Below, in pieces: positions 6,494 through 9,359 of a stretch of DNA of 9,359 nucleotides. The stretch covers positions 1-9,359 of the forward strand of contig JAHFEM010000038.1 in assembly GCA_023248505.1 (NCBI GenBank). Direction: 5' to 3'. Origin of the DNA: Nitrospirota bacterium (GTDB taxonomy: Bacteria; Nitrospirota; Nitrospiria; SBBL01; Manganitrophaceae). Each line of letters starts with the position of its first letter. Position 1 is the stretch's first letter. The notes below the pieces were generated by a model. That model saw only the letters and a program-made list of their open reading frames with translations. It searched no databases and was not told the origin of the DNA. The position numbers and the translations under genes were made by a program.

Positions 6494-6592
6494 GTGTCTC
6501 TCATCCTGTGGGATACCCTCCTTCTAAATGCGCTTACCACCTTTTTAGGGAGGTAGAAGGGTAGCGATCTGACCATCGCTACCCTTCTTATT
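6494..6592 (+). ncRNA. Predicted small RNA, copy B (antisense, upstream of pilZ)
   Basis: About 99 bases, a diverged duplicate of the RNA at 5922-6019. Shared blocks in the same order: GTGTCTC at the 5' end, GATACCC, CCTTC or CCTCC, TTTTTA with AGG or AAGG, and a terminator stem that is nearly identical. Stems: SL1 ATCC/GGAT (6503-6506 with 6511-6514), SL2 CCTCCTT/AGGGAGG (6517-6523 with 6547-6553, one G-U pair) and the terminator stem (6556-6587). The bases of SL1 and SL2 differ from copy A while pairing is kept, which argues for selection on an RNA structure. The CCTCC in the 5' arm of SL2 resembles an anti-Shine-Dalgarno stretch. Targets are unknown. Confidence 0.5.
6556..6590 (+). terminator. 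Terminator-like stem of small RNA copy B
   Basis: 13-bp perfect stem GAAGGGTAGCGAT (6556-6568) with ATCGCTACCCTTC (6575-6587), loop CTGACC. Compared with copy A, the outermost pair changes from A-T to G-C on both sides (compensatory), and the loop differs by one base. The following T-run is poor (TTATTG), so termination may be weaker than in copy A. Confidence 0.5.
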
Positions 6593-6610
6593 GCCGGATG
6601 CAATTTCCTA

Positions 6611-6639
6611 ACTTTAAGGGATAATCCTCCAAATATCAA
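6611..6639 (-). promoter_or_regulatory. Candidate distal promoter of pilZ
   Basis: On the minus strand, TTGATA (6639-6634, five of six), a 17-base spacer and TAAAGT (6616-6611, four of six). A transcript from here would run antisense across all of small RNA copy B and carry an approximately 265-base leader into pilZ. Confidence 0.35.
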
Positions 6640-6640
6640 T

Positions 6641-6656
6641 CCCCTCAAAAGAGGGG
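6641..6656. repeat. Short hairpin CCCCTC/GAGGGG
   Basis: Six-base arms (6641-6646 and 6651-6656) around AAAA. No T-run follows on either strand, so it is not a clear terminator. It lies just upstream of the distal pilZ promoter candidate. Confidence 0.4.
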
Positions 6657-6801
6657 GGGAGAAGCCTCTCCAGTAGAAAACAGCAGCGCATTGGATCTCT
6701 TCGATCGATCTCTCCAGTACCTGAAGATAGTATATCACCTCTTCTTTATTTCACTTCTTAGAAAACTCTCAGGATTGATCGTTTCTAGGGCAGGAAAGGT
6801 G

Positions 6802-6815
6802 CCGATTGAAATCGG
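6802..6815. repeat. Palindrome after the LuxR-type gene
   Basis: CCGATT, two bases, AATCGG, beginning about 13 bases after the stop codon at 6828. It could be a weak terminator stem for that gene (minus-strand tail CACCTTTCC) or a chance palindrome. Confidence 0.25.
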
Positions 6816-6827
6816 TGAGTCTAAATA

Positions 6828-7973
6828 TTAATGGGTAGGAAGGTGTTGATGAAGGATTTTGGCCACAATACCGGCACGAGTAGTGACATTCAATTTCTTC
6901 ATAATTCTCTTGACGTGATCTTTTACGGTGTACTCGCCAATACTCATGCAGGACGCAACCTCTTTATTTGTTTTCCCTTCGAGGAGGAGACGCACAACGG
7001 CCTGTTCACGCTTGGTTAGGTTTGTCGATTCCACAAACTGGTCAATCCGAACCCCCTGGGACACCTTCTCGATTAATATCATGATGTGCATCGTATCTCG
7101 GTTACTCCCTTGTTTTTGTAAAAGGAGTCCCCGAAAAAGGAAGACGATTCCCTCATGGATACACACACGGTTCACCGTTGGCATCTCTGACTTTATCGCG
7201 TCTTGGCCTTTACGGATCGTTTCCTTAAACTGAGTATAAAGATGGTAGACGATCTGAGGCAGCGAGCCATGCTGCGGAGAGGGGGACGGGCTCTTCGCGG
7301 TGAGCGCGTCAAGAAGGTTTTTCGCGTCGTGGTTCACATAAAGAATATGGCCGTCCTGATTCAGAATAAGAATCCCGGGCTGCGCCCTCCGGCGAACCAG
7401 TTTATGGAGTTCTTCCTCGCTGATCTCCGAGACAATCGAACTCTTTTGAGGAACAGGTATCCTTTCTAACTGGGCTCCGATAATCGGCGAAATAAAACTT
7501 AACGTCTCAAGATCGGCTTCATCAAAATCGCCTTTGTTCTTCTCTTTCCAAAAAGTAATGTACCCCCTGCATTTCTTCTCCCCGTCCAAAAGAATAAGAA
7601 TAAGCGCGAAATGAAGCTGATTTTGTTTAAGAACCGTTTGATAAGCGGGATGACTGGCACGATTGGAAGGAGTCCACCATTCTCCTCCCCGCAGGCAAAG
7701 AGTCCCCCGCTGCAGCAGCTGCCGAACGGGCGGGAATAAACTTGAGCCGGAATTTGAGCCATTCGTTTCGGGGGGGGCGACTCCGTTCCATATTTGTAGA
7801 GGAGATTGTATCAATTGCAACGTTTCAGGATTCGTTTGGAAAAACCACCCGGCTCGGAATGGGACTTCCCTCTGAATCGCAGAAAAAATCTCATTGAAAA
7901 AAAAGTCAATGCCGAGATCATCTGGATTGAGCTTCTTAAGCCGCGCTGCAAGTCGTTTTTGACCGGACTTCAT
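6828..7973 (-). CDS. Orphan LuxR-family transcription regulator with GAF-like and PAS-like sensor regions
   Basis: 381 residues. No receiver domain with phospho-acceptor Asp is seen. Residues about 20-175 look like a GAF domain (GWFFQTNPETLQL, then FALILILLDGEKKCRGYITF, then DEADLETLSFISPIIGAQLE). Residues about 198-290 resemble a PAS fold (PGILILNQDGHILYVNHDAKNLL). The C-terminal LuxR helix-turn-helix is clear at about 317-376 (NLTKREQAVVRLLLEGKTNK, then YTVKDHVKRIMKKLNV). The protein probably senses a small molecule or cell state and binds DNA. The locus suggests it controls the EPS genes, but this is inferred from position only. The frame opens at GTG 7985, but that codon is inside the GAGGTG Shine-Dalgarno. 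ATG 7973, nine bases after GAGGTG, is the better start. A good promoter lies directly upstream (8001-8030), so the gene is likely transcribed on its own. Confidence 0.88.
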   Translation of the reverse strand: MKSGQKRLAARLKKLNPDDLGIDFFFNEIFSAIQREVPFRAGWFFQTNPETLQLIQSPLQIWNGVAPPETNGSNSGSSLFPPVRQLLQRGTLCLRGGEWWTPSNRASHPAYQTVLKQNQLHFALILILLDGEKKCRGYITFWKEKNKGDFDEADLETLSFISPIIGAQLERIPVPQKSSIVSEISEEELHKLVRRRAQPGILILNQDGHILYVNHDAKNLLDALTAKSPSPSPQHGSLPQIVYHLYTQFKETIRKGQDAIKSEMPTVNRVCIHEGIVFLFRGLLLQKQGSNRDTMHIMILIEKVSQGVRIDQFVESTNLTKREQAVVRLLLEGKTNKEVASCMSIGEYTVKDHVKRIMKKLNVTTRAGIVAKILHQHLPTH

Positions 7974-8000
7974 AGAACAAATCACCTCAAAATCCTAAGG

Positions 8001-8030
8001 AATATACCTAAATAACATGAATCCGGTCAA
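8001..8030 (-). promoter_or_regulatory. sigma70-type promoter of the LuxR-type regulator gene
   Basis: Minus strand: TTGACC (8030-8025, five of six), an 18-base spacer and TATATT (8006-8001, five of six). The predicted start near 7994 leaves an approximately 20-base leader that contains GAGGTG and reaches ATG 7973. A second TTGAC lies eight bases upstream (8043-8038). Confidence 0.6.
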
Positions 8031-8100
8031 AAAGTCAATTTCTTGACGCTTTTTCATTTTTTAAACTAAGAAAATTGTTATTCGATTCAGTTTTGGAACA

Positions 8101-8126
8101 AAAAATTGATTTACTGATCAATTTTT
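8101..8126. terminator. AT-rich inverted repeat, possible terminator of the TPR gene
   Basis: 10-bp perfect arms AAAAATTGAT (8101-8110) and ATCAATTTTT (8117-8126), six-base loop. On the minus strand it ends in a run of T, as in an intrinsic terminator, but the stem is poor in GC and lies about 185 bases after the TPR stop. It could instead be a protein-binding site upstream of the LuxR-type promoter. Confidence 0.4.
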
Positions 8127-8172
8127 AGTTAATTTAAAATGGCTGCTTTGAAGGAATGTCACCCTTAATGAA

Positions 8173-8186
8173 ACAGTTCGAACTGT
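8173..8186. repeat. 14-base perfect palindrome
   Basis: ACAGTTCGAACTGT, perfectly self-complementary, in the gap between the TPR gene and the LuxR-type gene. It could be a dimeric regulator site. A palindrome this long is expected about once by chance in a window of this size, so support is weak. Confidence 0.3.
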
Positions 8187-8310
8187 GCCTGGATGATCGA
8201 ATTCATTTTTTATTCTGCTATGGAACGACGGCCGGCATGAAAAACTTCGATTCAATCGGTTACCATTTACAGACATTCTTCCATTTAATCTATATTAATT
8301 TCAGTCGCTT

Positions 8311-9359
8311 TTACAACTCTTTAAGCGTTTTCTCCGCTTCATCCGATCCTGGAAACCCTTTCCCCAGCTTTAATGATTCGGCGAGCTCTTTTTTAGCAAG
8401 TCCATTCTGACCGCTCTTGTAGTATGCCATTCCCAGATGGTAACGAACAACCGGATTCTTGGGTAGTTTCTCGGCGCTCTCCTCCAATAGAGAAACCGCT
8501 TTCAGGAAGGCGTTCTTCTTATAGAAAATCCAACCCAGCGTATCGGAGATAGCAGGATCGTCCGGATACTTCTCTTTAGCCATTTGCGCCAGGGTCAACG
8601 CACGATCAATGTTGCCACCCTGTTCTGCATAGAGCCAGGCGAGATTATTGGCGGCGGGGACAAATCGCGGATCGATTTGAAGCGCCCGCTCATAGTCGGT
8701 TTTCGCCCGATCATACTTCTGCTGCACCTCATAAATCACGCCCCGTATCATATAAATTTGAGCAAGGTTCGGATTGACCTTGACCGCCTCATCCAACTTT
8801 TGGATGGCCTGATCAAACTGCTTCTCTTGAGCATAGAGATTTCCGAGATCGAGATAAGAGGCGAGATAGGTCGGATCAAGTTCGATTGCCTTTTGATGGC
8901 TCTCCTCCGCTTTCCTATAATCTTTTTTAGCCGCATAAAGCTTTGCCAGCAGGTTATAGAAAACCGGATTTCGCGGCGAGGACTCAATCTGCGTCATAAT
9001 CCGCTTCAGCGCTTTTTCGGAATCCCCCTTCGAGAGATCGATGGCAACGATCTGCGCAAGGGCATCGACGTTGCCGGGGTTAAGCGATAAGGCTTTTTCG
9101 AAAAACGTCAGCGCTTCCTGATCCTTTCTTTGTCCATGTCGGAGGAGGCCGAGCCGATAATAGCCGATCGGCTCCGCAGGAGCTAATTTGACGATCTGTT
9201 GGTACGCAGCCTCCCCTTTCTTGAACTCCCCTTTTGATACAGAAGCATCCCCCAGAATCATCAACGCTTTCACATTGGAAGGATCCAGCGCCATCACCCG
9301 TTCGGCATCCGCGACGGCAAGATCAAACGATCGAGATTGCAGGTGAATATCCGCGAGCG
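8311..9359 (-). CDS. TPR-repeat protein, C-terminal part (PrsT-like; 5' end outside window)
   Basis: About 349 residues in the window; the frame is open to the right edge (upstream of GTG 9297 it reads LADIHLQSRSFDLAVADAER), so the true start is outside. It is made of about nine to ten consecutive 34-residue tetratricopeptide repeats, e.g. GYYRLGLLRHGQRKDQEAL, FYNLLAKLYAAKKDYRKAEE, SYLDLGNLYAQEKQFDQAI. The last part (NNLAWLYAEQGGNIDRAL, DTLGWIFYKKNAFLKAVSLL, YHLGMAYYKSGQNGLAKKEL) has the pattern of long TPR proteins of EPS/PEP-CTERM loci such as PrsT. These are usually periplasmic or outer-membrane lipoproteins thought to scaffold EPS assembly. The signal peptide cannot be seen, so PrsT identity is a suggestion, not a finding. 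It belongs to a transcription unit separate from the genes to its left, since the LuxR-type gene has its own promoter. Confidence 0.85.
   Translation of the reverse strand, partial: LADIHLQSRSFDLAVADAERVMALDPSNVKALMILGDASVSKGEFKKGEAAYQQIVKLAPAEPIGYYRLGLLRHGQRKDQEALTFFEKALSLNPGNVDALAQIVAIDLSKGDSEKALKRIMTQIESSPRNPVFYNLLAKLYAAKKDYRKAEESHQKAIELDPTYLASYLDLGNLYAQEKQFDQAIQKLDEAVKVNPNLAQIYMIRGVIYEVQQKYDRAKTDYERALQIDPRFVPAANNLAWLYAEQGGNIDRALTLAQMAKEKYPDDPAISDTLGWIFYKKNAFLKAVSLLEESAEKLPKNPVVRYHLGMAYYKSGQNGLAKKELAESLKLGKGFPGSDEAEKTLKEL

Larger units (their letters stand above)
6338..6827. other. 490-base intergenic region between the LuxR-type gene and pilZ
   Basis: No convincing protein gene. A 103-codon frame on the minus strand (6738-6427) runs through the small RNA copy B and has no recognisable domain. 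The region holds small RNA copy B with its promoter and terminator, two candidate minus-strand promoters for pilZ, a CCCCTC/GAGGGG hairpin at 6641-6656 and a short palindrome at 6802-6815. Each is listed separately. Confidence 0.7.
7974..8310. other. 337-base intergenic region before the LuxR-type gene
   Basis: AT-rich and without a convincing gene; an 84-codon plus-strand frame (8156-8410) overlaps the end of the TPR gene and resembles nothing known. The region contains the ribosome-binding site and promoter of the LuxR-type gene, an AT-rich hairpin at 8101-8126 and a palindrome at 8173-8186. Confidence 0.7.

Noticed and set aside
5889..6592. CRISPR array or mobile element ends
   Set aside because: Only two copies, separated by a gene, with no spacers, no transposase and no target-site duplication; similarity limits match promoter and terminator instead.
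6427..6738. 103-codon minus-strand frame between the LuxR-type gene and pilZ
   Set aside because: It runs through the duplicated small RNA unit, has no recognisable domain and no good ribosome-binding site. The base pattern there is explained by paired RNA stems.
8156..8410. 84-codon plus-strand frame beside the TPR gene
   Set aside because: Its 3' third overlaps the TPR gene on the other strand, it resembles no family and it lacks a Shine-Dalgarno before the ATG.
8584..9090. 168-codon plus-strand frame
   Set aside because: A shadow of the TPR gene on the opposite strand; the repeats of the TPR protein explain the long open frame.

Overview
The window is part of an exopolysaccharide (EPS) biosynthesis and export locus of the kind found with the exosortase XrtA / PEP-CTERM system of Gram-negative bacteria. 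All nine recognisable protein genes are on the minus strand, so the window reads right to left. Outer-membrane parts (a Wza-type lipoprotein and a beta-barrel) show a diderm host. Moderate GC, the gene order and the protein style suggest Nitrospirota or an environmental deltaproteobacterial-type lineage. The host is an inference; there is no rRNA or other taxonomic marker.

Layout in transcription order: (1) 9359-8311, the C-terminal part of a long TPR protein, PrsT-like, running off the right edge. (2) A 337-base gap with an AT-rich hairpin, a 14-base palindrome and a good sigma70-type promoter. (3) 7973-6828, an orphan regulator with GAF-like, PAS-like and LuxR helix-turn-helix regions. (4) A 490-base gap. 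(5) 6337-6020, a single-domain PilZ (c-di-GMP-binding) protein. (6) A 193-base gap. (7) A compact operon: Wza-type export lipoprotein (5826-5206), Wzz/GNVR chain-length protein (5152-3518), BY-type tyrosine kinase (3552-2845, overlapping the previous gene), polyprenyl-phosphate sugar transferase (2762-1425), outer-membrane beta-barrel (1378-146) and the first 49 codons of an XrtA-type polysaccharide deacetylase (149-1, ATGA overlap, cut by the left edge).

Together these make an EPS machine. The sugar transferase loads the first sugar on the lipid carrier. The Wzz/kinase pair controls polymerisation and chain length. The Wza-like lipoprotein and the beta-barrel move polymer across the outer membrane, and the deacetylase modifies it. 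PilZ and the LuxR-type protein are the likely control layer.

The most unusual signal is not protein-coding. Two diverged copies of an approximately 130-base unit lie on the plus strand, against all the genes, in the gaps on either side of pilZ. Each copy runs from a TTGACA -35 box through an extended -10 box and about 98 transcribed bases with matching hairpins to a 13-bp terminator-like stem. The stems differ by a compensatory base-pair change. I interpret these as twin small-RNA genes, here called copy A (5887-6019) and copy B (6460-6592), antisense to the leaders of the EPS operon and pilZ. On the other strand, the EPS leader ends in a terminator-like hairpin just before the ribosome-binding site of the export gene, which suggests attenuation.
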